Positions 32,079-40,905 of a DNA stretch of 64,000 nucleotides are shown piece by piece; within the stretch, counting starts at the first letter, position 1; every line of letters begins with the position of its first letter. The stretch comes from Jejubacter sp036620675. Its GTDB lineage: Bacteria > Pseudomonadota > Gammaproteobacteria > Enterobacterales > Enterobacteriaceae. Below the pieces are notes generated by a model that had not been told where the DNA came from, searched no databases, and worked only from the letters and a program-made list of their open reading frames with translations. The DNA is taken from the NCBI GenBank assembly GCA_036620675.1, contig JAZHEE010000001.1, one strand, 5' to 3'. Made by a program: the position numbers and the translations under genes.

Positions 32079-33671
32079 TTATTCGATACCTTTGCTGCGC
32101 AGGTACTCTTCGTAACCGCCGCCGAAGTCGACCACGCCCTGTGGGGTGATTTCCACGATGCGGGTCGCCAGCGAGCTCACGAACTCACGGTCGTGGGAAA
32201 CGAAGACCAGCGTGCCTTCATAAAGCTCCAGCGCGCTATTCAGTGATTCAATAGACTCCATATCCAGGTGGTTGGTCGGTTCATCCATCACCAGAATATT
32301 GGGGCGCTGCATCATCAGCTTGCCGAACAGCATCCGCCCTTTCTCGCCGCCGGACAGCACCTTCACCGGTTTGCGAATATCGTCCTGGCTGAACAGCAAA
32401 CGGCCCAGAACGCTGCGCACCGCCTGCTCGTCATCCCCTTCCTGTTTCCACTGGCTCATCCAGTCGAATACGTTAAGATCGCAGTCAAAGTCCGCGGCGT
32501 GATCCTGCGCGTAGTAACCAATACTCGCGTTTTCAGACCACTTTACCGTACCGCTATCCGGCGTCAGCTCCCCCACCAGGGTTTTCAGCAGGGTCGATTT
32601 ACCCACGCCGTTGGTGCCCAGTACCGCCAGCTTTTCGCCCACCTCCATCAGCATGCCGAAGCCGCTGAACAGCGGGCCGTTATCGAATCCCTTACTGAGA
32701 TCTTTAACCTCCAGCGCGTTACGGAACAATTTTTTGTTCTGCTCGAAACGGATGAACGGATTCTGACGGCTGGAGGCTTTCACCTCTTCCAGCTTGATCT
32801 TGTCGATTTGACGGGCGCGGGAGGTGGCCTGGCGCGACTTGGAGGCGTTAGCGCTAAAGCGACTGACGAAGGACTGAAGCTCGGCGATCTGCGCCTTCTT
32901 TTTGGCGTTGTCCGCCAGCAGGCGCTCACGGGCCTGGGTGGCCGCAGTCATATACTCATCGTAGTTGCCCGGATACACCCGCAGGTCGCCGTAATCGAGA
33001 TCCGCCATATGGGTGCAGACCATATTCAGAAAGTGGCGATCGTGGGAAATGATGATCATAGTGCTGTCGCGCTCGTTAAGCACCTGCTCCAGCCAGCGAA
33101 TGGTATCGATATCCAGGTTGTTGGTCGGTTCGTCAAGCAGCAGGATATCCGGGTTGGAGAACAGCGCCTGAGCCAGCAGCACGCGCAGCTTCCAGCCAGG
33201 CGCCACTTCGCTCATCGGGCCGTAATGCTGCTCCTGGGGAATGCCTACGCCCAGCAGCAGTTCACCGGCCCGCGCTTCGGCGGAATAGCCGTCCATCTCG
33301 CCGTATTTCACTTCCAGATCGGCAACCTTATAGCCTTCTTCTTCGCTCATTTCCGGCAGAGCATAAATGCGGTCGCGCTCCTGCTTCACTTCCCACAGCT
33401 CCGAATGCCCCATGATGACCGTATCCAGCACCGTGAACTGTTCGAAGGCGAACTGATCCTGACGCAGCTTACCGATACGCTCGTCAGGATCGTGCGACAC
33501 GTTGCCGCCGCTCGGCTGCAAATCGCCCCCCAGAATCTTCATAAAGGTGGATTTTCCGCTACCGTTGGCGCCGATCAGGCCGTAGCGGTTACCGCCGCCA
33601 AACTTAACGGAGATATTTTCGAACAACGGCTTACTGCCGAACTGCATGGTGACATTACTGGAAACTAACAA
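32079..33671 (-). CDS. ybiT: YbiT, ABC-F family ATPase
   Basis: 530 residues, the same as E. coli YbiT, when started at the TTG at 33671 (reading MLVSSNVTMQFGSKPL), which has GGGGAAG five bases upstream; longer frames add a non-homologous 11 residues. Two ABC ATPase domains: Walker A GANGSGKST (34-42) and GTNGVGKST in the second, with LLLDEPTNNLDIDT and LVMDEPTNHLDMES Walker B segments, separated by the P-site tRNA-interaction linker (basic, coiled region around SANASKSRQATSRARQ). There are no membrane segments. ABC-F proteins act on ribosomes during stalled or difficult translation; the precise role of YbiT is not settled. Confidence 0.96.
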   Translation of the reverse strand: MLVSSNVTMQFGSKPLFENISVKFGGGNRYGLIGANGSGKSTFMKILGGDLQPSGGNVSHDPDERIGKLRQDQFAFEQFTVLDTVIMGHSELWEVKQERDRIYALPEMSEEEGYKVADLEVKYGEMDGYSAEARAGELLLGVGIPQEQHYGPMSEVAPGWKLRVLLAQALFSNPDILLLDEPTNNLDIDTIRWLEQVLNERDSTMIIISHDRHFLNMVCTHMADLDYGDLRVYPGNYDEYMTAATQARERLLADNAKKKAQIAELQSFVSRFSANASKSRQATSRARQIDKIKLEEVKASSRQNPFIRFEQNKKLFRNALEVKDLSKGFDNGPLFSGFGMLMEVGEKLAVLGTNGVGKSTLLKTLVGELTPDSGTVKWSENASIGYYAQDHAADFDCDLNVFDWMSQWKQEGDDEQAVRSVLGRLLFSQDDIRKPVKVLSGGEKGRMLFGKLMMQRPNILVMDEPTNHLDMESIESLNSALELYEGTLVFVSHDREFVSSLATRIVEITPQGVVDFGGGYEEYLRSKGIE

Positions 33672-33916
33672 TCGTCTTCCCCGGGTTGAAAGTGTGATAA
33701 ACACGACATTATGCCATAAGTGCGTTCAGGGATCGCCCGGATCCAAATCCGTGACAAAATAACCTAGACTAATACACAAATTCAGGTGAAAAGTGTGATT
33801 TCATCCACATCCGAATTTCCTCAAACGCACAATGCTCCTATAATGCGCTGGCGGCACTTTTACCGTATCTTAACCAATAGCCTCTGTGGCACCGATAACA
33901 ACTGCGCGACTCAACT

Positions 33917-34831
33917 ATGAAATTACGTACGCTTTTACTGGCAGCATTTACCCTCGTCGGTTTTTGTAAAACCGCCTCCGCGGTAACCTATCCGCTGCCT
34001 CCTGAGGGTAGCCGTCTCGTCGGCCAGAATCAGGTTGTCACCGTTCCTGAGGATAACAAACAGCCTCTGGAATACTTTGCAGCGAAGTACCAGATGGGGC
34101 TATCCAACATGATGGAAGCCAACCACGGCGTAGATCCCTATCTGCCGAAGTCCGGCACGGTGCTGACCATTCCCCAGCAGCTCATCCTGCCGGATGCGCC
34201 GCGTAAGGGCATTATCATCAACAGTGCTGAAATGCGCCTTTACTACTATCCGAAAGACAGCGGCACCGTAGTGGTGCTACCTATCGGGATCGGCGAGTTG
34301 GGTAAAGATACGCCGATTAACTGGACCACCAAGGTAGAGCGTAAACGCGCTAACCCGACCTGGACGCCAACCGCCAAGATGCACGCCGAATATAAGGCGC
34401 GCGGCGAATATCTGCCCGCCGTGTTCCCGGCCGGCCCGGATAATCCGATGGGGTTATACGCCCTGTATATCGGTCGCCTGTACGCCATCCACGGTACCAA
34501 CGCCAACTTCGGTATTGGGCTGCGGGTAAGCCACGGCTGCGTACGTCTGCGTAAAGACGATATTAAGTTCCTGTTCGAGAACGTGCCGGTCGGCACCCGG
34601 GTGCAGTTTATCGACGAGCCGGTGAAGACCACCACCGAGCCGGACGGCAGTCGCTATATCGAAGTCCATAATCCGCTCTCCACCACCGAAGCCCAGATGG
34701 CCGGTAAAGAAGAGGTACCGATTGTGTTGACTCAGAAACTGCGTGAAGTGACCGATCAGGCTGATGTCGATCAGAGCGTGGTACAGCAGGCTGTTGAGAA
34801 CCGCTCCGGTATGCCTGTGCGCATTAACTGA
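33917..34831 (+). CDS. ldtB: LdtB (YbiS), L,D-transpeptidase anchoring Braun lipoprotein
   Basis: 304 residues (E. coli 306). Signal peptide of about 22 residues ends KTASA before VTYPLPPEG. A LysM-like segment follows (LEYFAAKYQMGLSNMMEANHG, about 52-72), then the YkuD catalytic domain with SHGCVRLRKDD, including H206 and the nucleophile C208. The enzyme links the C-terminal lysine of Lpp to meso-diaminopimelate in peptidoglycan. It is divergent from ybiT and followed by a strong bidirectional terminator. In E. coli ybiR lies between ldtB and mntR; it is absent here. Confidence 0.96.
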   Translation: MKLRTLLLAAFTLVGFCKTASAVTYPLPPEGSRLVGQNQVVTVPEDNKQPLEYFAAKYQMGLSNMMEANHGVDPYLPKSGTVLTIPQQLILPDAPRKGIIINSAEMRLYYYPKDSGTVVVLPIGIGELGKDTPINWTTKVERKRANPTWTPTAKMHAEYKARGEYLPAVFPAGPDNPMGLYALYIGRLYAIHGTNANFGIGLRVSHGCVRLRKDDIKFLFENVPVGTRVQFIDEPVKTTTEPDGSRYIEVHNPLSTTEAQMAGKEEVPIVLTQKLREVTDQADVDQSVVQQAVENRSGMPVRIN

Positions 34832-34847
34832 TAGCAGTTTTGCCAGC

Positions 34848-34874
34848 AAAAAGCCCGCTATGCGGGCTTTTTTT
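34848..34874. terminator. Bidirectional terminator between ldtB and mntR
   Basis: AAAAAGCCCGC and GCGGGCTTTTTTT arms with a minimal loop; both strands carry a T run, suited to the convergent ldtB and mntR genes. Confidence 0.88.
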
Positions 34875-34888
34875 CTATGGAACGCGGG

Positions 34889-35353
34889 TTATTCCTGACC
34901 CGCCTCGCTAAAGCGACGAAACAGCGCCAGCGTCTCCTCGCTGACGTGGTGTTCCATGCCTTCCGCATCGCGGCGGGCGGTGTCCGGGCTCACGCCCAGC
35001 GCCAGCAGAAAGTTTTCCACAATCTGGTGACGTTCCCGACTCTCCTGCGCCAGCTTCGCCCCTTCGGCGGTCAGAAATACGCCACGCCAGGGGATCTGCT
35101 CTATTAATCCCACCGAAGCCAGGCGCTTGAGCATTTTCGCCACCGTCGGCTGTGAAACGCCGAGTCGCGCCGCCATATCCACCTGGCGCGCCTCGCCCAC
35201 TTCGCGGATCAGATCGTCAATCAGCTCGACATAATCATCGATCAGCTCCCGGCGGTGGGCCTCGCGTACCTGGCGAAAACCTTCGACGTGGGCTTCCACA
35301 TCGACCAGTTTTCCTTCTTTGCGGCTTTCTGGCTTACCTGCGCGACGGCTCAT
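34889..35353 (-). CDS. mntR: MntR, manganese-responsive DtxR-family regulator
   Basis: 154 residues (E. coli 155). An N-terminal extension, then the winged helix (about 40-95; MAARLGVSQPTVAKMLKRLASVGLI) and the dimerisation domain with metal ligands in ESRERHQIVENFLLALGV and EGMEHHVSEETLALF. With manganese bound it represses mntH and mntS and, in E. coli, activates mntP. It is divergent from mntS; two MntR-type palindromes lie between them. Confidence 0.96.
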   Translation of the reverse strand: MSRRAGKPESRKEGKLVDVEAHVEGFRQVREAHRRELIDDYVELIDDLIREVGEARQVDMAARLGVSQPTVAKMLKRLASVGLIEQIPWRGVFLTAEGAKLAQESRERHQIVENFLLALGVSPDTARRDAEGMEHHVSEETLALFRRFSEAGQE

Positions 35354-35435
35354 TCAACTTCTCCCGGGTGCTGCATATGAAATTTAACGGCCCTCATTGT
35401 AAACCAGCATGCCGCAACTACAAAAAATTAACTAA

Positions 35436-35470
35436 ATAGCCATAGCTATGTAATATAGCTTGTGCTATAT
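35436..35470. promoter_or_regulatory. Two MntR-type palindromes
   Basis: Box 1 is ATAGC-CATA-GCTAT (35436-35449) and box 2 is ATATAGC-TTGT-GCTATAT (35453-35470), centres about one and two thirds helical turns apart. They fit the enterobacterial MntR pattern (ATAGC...GCTAT) seen before mntS and mntH. They lie between mntR and mntS, about 60-95 bases upstream of the mntS start. Confidence 0.8.
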
Positions 35471-35531
35471 CTGTATAGAATACAGACTAACGCAAAGGGA
35501 TTGCGGCACTGGGTGAAGTAAGGAGGGACTG

Positions 35532-35657
35532 ATGACTGAATTTAAGAGGTGTATGCTGGTGTTTACCCACTCCCCCTTTCAGGTACGGCTGATGCTGCTG
35601 GCCATGCTGTGCAACATTATTAACGGCAAACCGCGTTCAAAGAACCAGACCCGCTAA
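35532..35657 (+). CDS. mntS: MntS, small manganese-homeostasis protein
   Basis: 41 residues, MTEFKRCMLVFTHSPFQVRL then MLLAMLCNIINGKPRSKNQTR; the N-terminal part is nearly identical to the 42-residue E. coli MntS. It is too short for routine gene calling. A strong AGGAGG lies nine bases upstream. One hydrophobic amphipathic segment (about 18-31). In E. coli MntS is made when manganese is scarce and raises intracellular manganese, apparently by inhibiting the MntP exporter. The upstream MntR boxes explain its repression. In E. coli opgE lies between mntS and ompX; here only about 170 bases separate mntS from the ompX end. Confidence 0.94.
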   Translation: MTEFKRCMLVFTHSPFQVRLMLLAMLCNIINGKPRSKNQTR

Positions 35658-35780
35658 ACGCCCCTTCCTCAATTGACAGCCCGTTACGCTGTCTTTCGTT
35701 CTCTGCCCTGTTTTTGCGATTCACTGTACTGTATCGCCCCCGCGGACGGATAAAACCTGGCTATACTCAAAACTCAGGCA

Positions 35781-35809
35781 AAAAAAATCCGCCATAAAGG
35801 CGGATTTTT
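35781..35809 (-). terminator. Rho-independent terminator of ompX
   Basis: Arms AAAAATCCGCC (35783-35793) and GGCGGATTTTT (35799-35809) with a five-base loop; the minus strand reads into a long T run, and the plus strand also has five T. It lies 23 bases after the ompX stop. Confidence 0.88.
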
Positions 35810-35831
35810 CTCTTTCCCGGTAGGGGAAGGA

Positions 35832-36347
35832 TTAGAAGCGGTAACCAACACCGGCAATCCAAGTGCCAACGTCAACGCTACGAATACGGCTCTGCTCATA
35901 AGAGAAGTCCAGAGCAACGTTTTCGATCGGGTTGAACTGAACGCCCGCACCATAGGAGAAACCAACATCGCTGGTGTCGCCGTGGTGTTCCGGATAGTTA
36001 GTGGTCTGGAATTTACCGTAGCCCAGACCGATAACACCATATACGCTCACCCAGTCAGCGAGGCGGTAAGCCGGACCCGCGGTGAAGCCGTAATACTGGC
36101 CTTTGTCATATTCGCCGTGAGTAGCGGTACGATCGTGCTCAGTGTAGGTGAAAGAGCCGATAACGCCCAGCGGGCTGTTGTCGAACTCGTAACGGTACTT
36201 CAGGTTGAAACCGTTAGCTTTGCTGGCAACGCCCTGCATATCGCTCTGCGCGTAGCCACCAGAAACAGTTGCGGTACCGGCTACTGCAGAACCGGCGGAA
36301 ACGGCCAGAACACAGGCCAGAGCTGAAAGACATGCAATTTTTTTCAT
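35832..36347 (-). CDS. ompX: OmpX outer-membrane protein
   Basis: 171 residues, as in E. coli. Signal peptide of about 23 residues (ending SAVA), then an eight-stranded beta-barrel of the Ail/OmpX family: alternating aromatic and hydrophobic strands such as GFNLKYRYEF, VIGSFTYTEH, GFTAGPAYRL and a C-terminal GTWIAGVGYRF with terminal phenylalanine for BAM recognition. The start MKKIACLSALA at 36347 is preferred to a codon two residues upstream. OmpX is a target of sRNAs such as RybB or CyaR in E. coli, but I did not verify pairing here. Confidence 0.97.
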   Translation of the reverse strand: MKKIACLSALACVLAVSAGSAVAGTATVSGGYAQSDMQGVASKANGFNLKYRYEFDNSPLGVIGSFTYTEHDRTATHGEYDKGQYYGFTAGPAYRLADWVSVYGVIGLGYGKFQTTNYPEHHGDTSDVGFSYGAGVQFNPIENVALDFSYEQSRIRSVDVGTWIAGVGYRF

Positions 36348-36714
36348 AACCACCTCAAATGTGCTTCAAGTAAGTCCTAAGTTATAAATATATCAAACTA
36401 CTTTAAGAAACTCTGCGGGATTTGCGTTGTCTAAGGCGCCATTTCATGTAACAGAACGTTTCCAGAACTGACTATCCCTTTCATAAGACACGTAATTTTG
36501 CAGGCGGAATGCTATTATGGTCCTCATTCCTGCAAGCTTCCATTCGGATTAATCCTAAAATCACTCTTCATGGGGAACTTCTGATGCCGCGCATCATAAC
36601 GGCCGGCAGAAACTTTTTTTTCAACGGATGCTAAACCAGAAACAACTCTTCCATTACACTGAGCGGGATTTTCTTTTATTAACGTTTCATTGACAAAAAC
36701 TGACAGGATGCAGG
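36348..36714. other. Divergent promoter region of ompX and rhtA
   Basis: 367 bases without a gene. It is AT-richer than the coding DNA and must hold the promoters and 5' leaders of ompX (left) and rhtA (right). I cannot place a specific regulator site with confidence. A short minus-strand open frame (36524-36721) overlaps the rhtA start and has no recognisable content. Confidence 0.6.
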
Positions 36715-37602
36715 ATGCCAACGTTGTCCCGTAAATCGCCCGCCTGGTTGCCAGTCGTACTGCTGCTGGTCGCCATGACTTCTATTCAGAGCGGCGCTTC
36801 TCTCGCCAAATCGCTGTTTCCACTGGTTGGCGCTCCCGGCGTCGCCGCGCTGCGCCTTGCGCTGGGCACGCTTATTCTGGTGGCGGTATTTAAACCCTGG
36901 CGCCTGCGGTTTCGGCCTGAACAGCGGATCCCGCTGCTGCTTTATGGGCTGGCATTGGGCGGTATGAACTACTTCTTTTACCTCTCCTTGCACAGCATCC
37001 CGCTGGGTATTGCCGTAGCGCTGGAGTTCACCGGCCCGCTGGCGGTGGCGCTGTTCTCTTCCCGCCGCCCCATCGATTTTCTGTGGGTGGCGCTTGCTAT
37101 CGCTGGTCTGTGGATGCTGCTACCGCTGGGCTCCGGAATTTCTGGCATCGATCCCATGGGCGCTGCCTGGGCGTTGCTGGCGGGCGCCTGCTGGGCGGTC
37201 TATATCCTGACGGGTAGCCGCGCCGGCGACGGCCACGGCCCGGCCACTGTCGCAATGGGCTCGGTGATAGCCGCGCTGATCTTTATTCCCGTCGGTGCCT
37301 GGCAGGCAGGCCCCGCGCTGTGGCAGTGGTCGCTGCTGCCGCTGGGGCTGGCCATTGCCGTGCTTTCCACCGCGTTGCCCTATTCTCTGGAGATGGTGGC
37401 CCTGACCCGTCTGCCTACCCGCACCTTCGGTACCCTTATGAGCATGGAGCCCGGCATGGCGGCGCTTTCCGGCATGATCTTCCTGGGGGAACGTTTGAGC
37501 GCTATTCAGTTGCTGGGGCTGCTATCTATTATTCTGGCTTCGGTAGGCTCAACCCTGACGCTAAAACGCGAACCAAAAATCGAAAGTATCGATATTAATT
37601 AG
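36715..37602 (+). CDS. rhtA: RhtA, threonine/homoserine exporter
   Basis: 295 residues, as in E. coli RhtA. Ten membrane segments in two EamA repeats (about 12-140 and 150-285), with typical features such as SIQSGASLAKSLFPLVG, EFTGPLAVALF and ALPYSLEMVALTRLPTRTFGTLMSMEP. It belongs to the drug/metabolite transporter superfamily and expels threonine and homoserine, using proton motive force. It lies upstream of dps in the same orientation, as in E. coli. Confidence 0.96.
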   Translation: MPTLSRKSPAWLPVVLLLVAMTSIQSGASLAKSLFPLVGAPGVAALRLALGTLILVAVFKPWRLRFRPEQRIPLLLYGLALGGMNYFFYLSLHSIPLGIAVALEFTGPLAVALFSSRRPIDFLWVALAIAGLWMLLPLGSGISGIDPMGAAWALLAGACWAVYILTGSRAGDGHGPATVAMGSVIAALIFIPVGAWQAGPALWQWSLLPLGLAIAVLSTALPYSLEMVALTRLPTRTFGTLMSMEPGMAALSGMIFLGERLSAIQLLGLLSIILASVGSTLTLKREPKIESIDIN

Positions 37603-37781
37603 CCGATTCAAACTTTACAAAATAATAACAAATCATCATTAGCCAATTCCCGCCGGCATTTCGCAAGAAATGTTGGCGTTTTAATATAACAAATTGATTA
37701 ACAACATATTTATAAAAACAATTTCATCATTACTATTTAACCGATAGGTAATATCTCAACCAGCAGGGTAAAAAAGCGGTG

Positions 37782-37788
37782 CTATACT
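37782..37788 (+). promoter_or_regulatory. -10 element of the dps promoter (sigma-S/sigma-70)
   Basis: CTATACT preceded by CGGTG, as in the E. coli dps promoter (GCTATACTTA). The downstream leader GGGACATAACATCAAGAGGA is also nearly the same, ending in a good ribosome site before the ATG at 37835. In E. coli this promoter uses sigma-S in stationary phase and sigma-70 with OxyR/IHF under oxidative stress. Confidence 0.75.
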
Positions 37789-37834
37789 TACTGGCGAAGT
37801 TTTTTGGGACATAACATCAAGAGGACATGAAATC

Positions 37835-38338
37835 ATGAGTACCGCTAAACTGGTGAAAACAAAATCTTCTGAGCTGCTGTACACCCGCAATGATGTGGCT
37901 GAGAGCGAGAAAAAAGAGACCGTTGCACAACTGAACCGTCAGGTTGTTCAGTTCATCGATCTGGCGCTCATTACCAAACAGGCTCACTGGAATATGCGCG
38001 GTGCTAACTTCATTGCCGTTCACGAAATGTTGGATGGTTTCCGCGATTCACTGAACGAGCATATGGACACCATGGCAGAACGTGCCGTGCAGTTAGGCGG
38101 CGTTGCGCTGGGCACCACGCAGGTGATCAACAGCAACACCCCGCTGAAAAGCTACCCGCTGGATATTCATACCGTTCAGGATCACCTGAAAGAACTGGCC
38201 GACCGCTATGCCGTCGTCGCGAACGACGTACGCAAAGCCATTAGCGAAGCCAAAGATGAAGACACCGCAGATATCTTCACCGCGGCTTCCCGCGATCTGG
38301 ATAAATTCCTGTGGTTCATCGAAGCCCACCTCGGATAA
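37835..38338 (+). CDS. dps: Dps, DNA-binding ferritin-like protein
   Basis: 167 residues, as in E. coli. The lysine-rich N-terminal tail (MSTAKLVKTKSS) serves DNA binding; the four-helix bundle has the ferroxidase residues in QAHWNMRGANF (His51-type) and HEMLDGFRDSLNEHMDTMAERAVQLGG in adjoining blocks (Asp78/Glu82-type). It forms a dodecamer that oxidises Fe2+ with H2O2 and coats DNA in starved cells. A GC-rich hairpin (38349-38371) follows the stop codon. Confidence 0.97.
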   Translation: MSTAKLVKTKSSELLYTRNDVAESEKKETVAQLNRQVVQFIDLALITKQAHWNMRGANFIAVHEMLDGFRDSLNEHMDTMAERAVQLGGVALGTTQVINSNTPLKSYPLDIHTVQDHLKELADRYAVVANDVRKAISEAKDEDTADIFTAASRDLDKFLWFIEAHLG

Positions 38339-38687
38339 GTCCCCTGTCGCGCCTCCTCCCCGAGGGGGCGCACCATTAATGTGCATTCCTGTCCGCTCTC
38401 CCCGGCAAAAAGTTAAAAAATTGCAATAAACACTTCACACAATTGTTATCAATCAATTGTTCCTCCTGTGGATTTTACGCTAAATAGAGTAGTACCGACC
38501 GGCAGGGAAACCGCGCCTCGGCATCGCGCCCCAGTCCGGTGCAACAGGCGACTATTGTCTGTATGCAGGTGCACGACCCGCTTTTAACAATCAATAAATT
38601 CAGTCAGTTAGAAACCATGGCATGAATTTTTCATACTGCGTTTAGTCTGGCCCGGCACGTTCCCCGGGCATAACAAAAGGAAGAGCT
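38339..38687 (+). promoter_or_regulatory. glnH upstream region with candidate sigma-54 promoter
   Basis: About 350 bases without a gene between dps and glnH. TGGCATG-N4-TTTCA (38618-38633) resembles a sigma-54 -24/-12 promoter (TGGCACG-N4-TTGCA) with two departures, about 55 bases upstream of the glnH start. In E. coli glnHPQ has a sigma-54 promoter driven by NtrC under nitrogen limitation. I could not place NtrC sites firmly. A hairpin near the left end (38349-38371) may end dps transcription. Confidence 0.55.
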
Positions 38688-39431
38688 ATGAAGTCTGTTT
38701 TGAAATGTTCTCTGGCTGCACTCGCCCTGGCATTCGCCGTTTCCTCCCAGGCCGCGGAAAAGAAGCTGATCGTAGCAACCGATACTGCCTTTGTTCCCTT
38801 CGAATTTAAGCAGGGCAATCAGTACGTCGGCTTTGATATTGACCTCTGGGCCGCCATCGCTAAAGAGCTCAAGCTCGACTACACCCTGAAACCCATGGAT
38901 TTCAGCGGCATTATCCCTGCATTACAGACCCGAAATGTCGATCTGGCGCTGGCAGGCATTACCATTACCGATGAACGTAAACGCGCCATCGACTTCTCCG
39001 ACGGCTATTACAAAAGCGGCCTGATGGTGATGGTCAGGGCCAATAACGACGAAGTCAAAAGCGTTAAGGATCTCGACGGCAAAGTCCTGGCGGTGAAAAG
39101 CGGTACCGGCTCGGTGGATTACGCGAAGGAACACATCAAAGCCAAAGAGTTGCATCAGTTCCCGAATATCGACAACGCCTATATGGAGCTGGGCACCAAC
39201 CGCGCCGACGCGGTGCTGCACGACACGCCGAATATACTCTACTTCATTAAGACCGCAGGCCAGGGCAAGTTCAAAGCGGTGGGCAATTCGCTGGAAGCCC
39301 AACAGTACGGCATCGCCTTCCCGAAAGGCAGCGACCTGCGTGACAAAGTGAACGGCGCGCTGAAAACCCTGCGTGAAAACGGAACCTACGCGCAAATCTA
39401 CAAAAAATGGTTCGGCAAGGCGCCGGAATAA
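38688..39431 (+). CDS. glnH: GlnH, periplasmic glutamine-binding protein
   Basis: 247 residues (E. coli 248). Signal peptide of 22 residues ends SSQAA before EKKLIVATD. SBP family 3 with the signature GFDIDLWAAIAKELKLDYTLKPM and the ligand-contacting residues in GITITDERKRAIDFSDGYYKSG. Binds glutamine in the periplasm and passes it to GlnP/GlnQ. First gene of glnHPQ. Confidence 0.97.
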   Translation: MKSVLKCSLAALALAFAVSSQAAEKKLIVATDTAFVPFEFKQGNQYVGFDIDLWAAIAKELKLDYTLKPMDFSGIIPALQTRNVDLALAGITITDERKRAIDFSDGYYKSGLMVMVRANNDEVKSVKDLDGKVLAVKSGTGSVDYAKEHIKAKELHQFPNIDNAYMELGTNRADAVLHDTPNILYFIKTAGQGKFKAVGNSLEAQQYGIAFPKGSDLRDKVNGALKTLRENGTYAQIYKKWFGKAPE

Positions 39432-39491
39432 TCCAAACCGTGCGGGGATAAACGCCCCGCCTCTTCTGCTTTCTTGCGACAGGAAATCACC

Positions 39492-40151
39492 ATGGAGTTT
39501 GACTGGAGCGCCATCTGGCCGGCTGTCCCGCTGCTGCTGGAAGGCGCAAAAATGACGCTTTGGATATCGGTACTCGGCCTGCTGGGCGGCCTGGTTATCG
39601 GCCTTATCGCCGGGTTCGCCCGCAGCTTTGGCGGTTGGATACTGAACCACCTCGCCCTGGCGTTTATCGAAATTATTCGCGGCACCCCCATTGTGGTGCA
39701 GGTCATGTTTATCTACTTTGCCCTGCCGATGGCGTTTCCCGATCTGCGGATCGATCCCTTTAGCGCCGCGGTGGTCACCATCATGATTAACTCCGGCGCC
39801 TATATTGCCGAAATTACCCGCGGCGCCGTGCTCTCTATCCATAAAGGCTTTCGCGAAGCCGGCCTGGCACTGGGCCTTTCCCGGCGCGATACCATTCGCT
39901 ACGTGATTCTGCCGCTGGCCCTGCGCCGCATGCTGCCGCCGCTGGGCAACCAGTGGATTATCAGTATCAAAGACACCTCGCTGTTTATTGTAATAGGCGT
40001 GGCCGAACTGACCCGCCAGGGGCAGGAAATTATCGCCGGTAACTTTCGGGCGCTGGAAATCTGGAGCGCCGTAGCGGTTATCTATCTGATTATCACCCTG
40101 GTGCTGAGCTTTGTTCTGCGTCGAATCGAAAGAAGGATGAAGATCCTGTGA
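39492..40151 (+). CDS. glnP: GlnP, glutamine ABC transporter permease
   Basis: 219 residues, as in E. coli, from ATG 39492 (MEFDWSAIWPAVP). His/Glu/Gln/Arg/opine permease family, with five predicted membrane segments and the coupling motif EAGLALGLSRRDTIRYVILPLALRRMLPPLGN (in two parts: EAGLALGLS and the following LPLALRRMLP). Forms a homodimeric channel with two GlnQ. An alternative start six codons upstream has no family support. Overlaps glnQ by four bases. Confidence 0.97.
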   Translation: MEFDWSAIWPAVPLLLEGAKMTLWISVLGLLGGLVIGLIAGFARSFGGWILNHLALAFIEIIRGTPIVVQVMFIYFALPMAFPDLRIDPFSAAVVTIMINSGAYIAEITRGAVLSIHKGFREAGLALGLSRRDTIRYVILPLALRRMLPPLGNQWIISIKDTSLFIVIGVAELTRQGQEIIAGNFRALEIWSAVAVIYLIITLVLSFVLRRIERRMKIL

Positions 40152-40870
40152 TTGAGTTTAAAAACGTCTCCAAGCACTTCGGCCCGACCCAGGTGCTGCA
40201 CAATATCGATCTGCACATTCATCAGGGTGAGGTGGTGGTGATTATCGGCCCTTCCGGCTCCGGGAAATCAACGCTGCTGCGCTGCATCAATAAGCTGGAG
40301 GAAATAACCGCAGGCGACCTGATTGTCGATGGAATGAAGGTTAACGATCCGAAAGTGGATGAGCGCCTGATTCGCCAGGAGGCGGGCATGGTATTCCAGC
40401 AGTTCTATCTGTTCCCCCAGATGACGGCGCTGGAAAACGTGATGTTTGGCCCCCTTCGGGTGCGCGGCGCCCGCAAAACCGATGCCGAACAGCAGGCCAG
40501 AGCCTTACTGGAGAAAGTCGGGCTGGCGGATCGCGCCGGGCACTATCCTTCCGAACTGTCAGGCGGCCAGCAGCAGCGGGTCGCCATTGCCAGAGCGCTG
40601 GCGGTGAAACCCAAAATGATGCTGTTTGACGAACCGACATCGGCACTGGATCCGGAGCTACGCCACGAGGTACTGAAGGTGATGCGGGATCTGGCCGAAG
40701 AAGGAATGACCATGGCGATCGTCACCCATGAGATTGGCTTTGCACGCCAGGTGGCATCGCGGCTGATATTTATCGATAAGGGGCGGATAGCCGCCGACGG
40801 CAATCCGCGTGAGCTGATTGAAAACCCGCCCGGCCAGCGGTTGCAGGAGTTCCTGCAACACGTCTCCTGA
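40148..40870 (+). CDS. glnQ: GlnQ, glutamine ABC transporter ATPase
   Basis: 240 residues, as in E. coli. Walker A GPSGSGKST (about 33-41), Q-loop VFQQFYLFPQMT, signature LSGGQQQRVAIARAL, Walker B MMLFDEPTSALDP and the switch histidine in VTHEIGFA. Start GTG at 40148 overlaps the glnP stop in a GTGA arrangement. Powers glutamine uptake. The mechanosensitive channel gene ybiO that follows in E. coli is missing; rlmF is next, convergent. Confidence 0.97.
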   Translation: MIEFKNVSKHFGPTQVLHNIDLHIHQGEVVVIIGPSGSGKSTLLRCINKLEEITAGDLIVDGMKVNDPKVDERLIRQEAGMVFQQFYLFPQMTALENVMFGPLRVRGARKTDAEQQARALLEKVGLADRAGHYPSELSGGQQQRVAIARALAVKPKMMLFDEPTSALDPELRHEVLKVMRDLAEEGMTMAIVTHEIGFARQVASRLIFIDKGRIAADGNPRELIENPPGQRLQEFLQHVS

Positions 40871-40879
40871 CCATGGTCT

Positions 40880-40905
40880 GCGGCCCCGTTAACGGGGCTG
40901 CTTTT
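40880..40905 (+). terminator. Terminator of glnHPQ, overlapping the rlmF end
   Basis: GCGGCCCCGTTAACGGGGCTGC forms a GC-rich hairpin followed by TTTT. The loop (GTTAAC) contains the stop codon of the convergent rlmF gene (complement of 40889-40891). Confidence 0.8.

Noticed and set aside
38349..38371. A confident rho-independent terminator after dps
   Set aside because: The hairpin is GC-rich but has no T run; mentioned only as a possible transcript end.
38520..38600. NtrC enhancer sites upstream of glnH
   Set aside because: GGTGCA and GTGCAC fragments occur, but none forms the full dyad with correct spacing.
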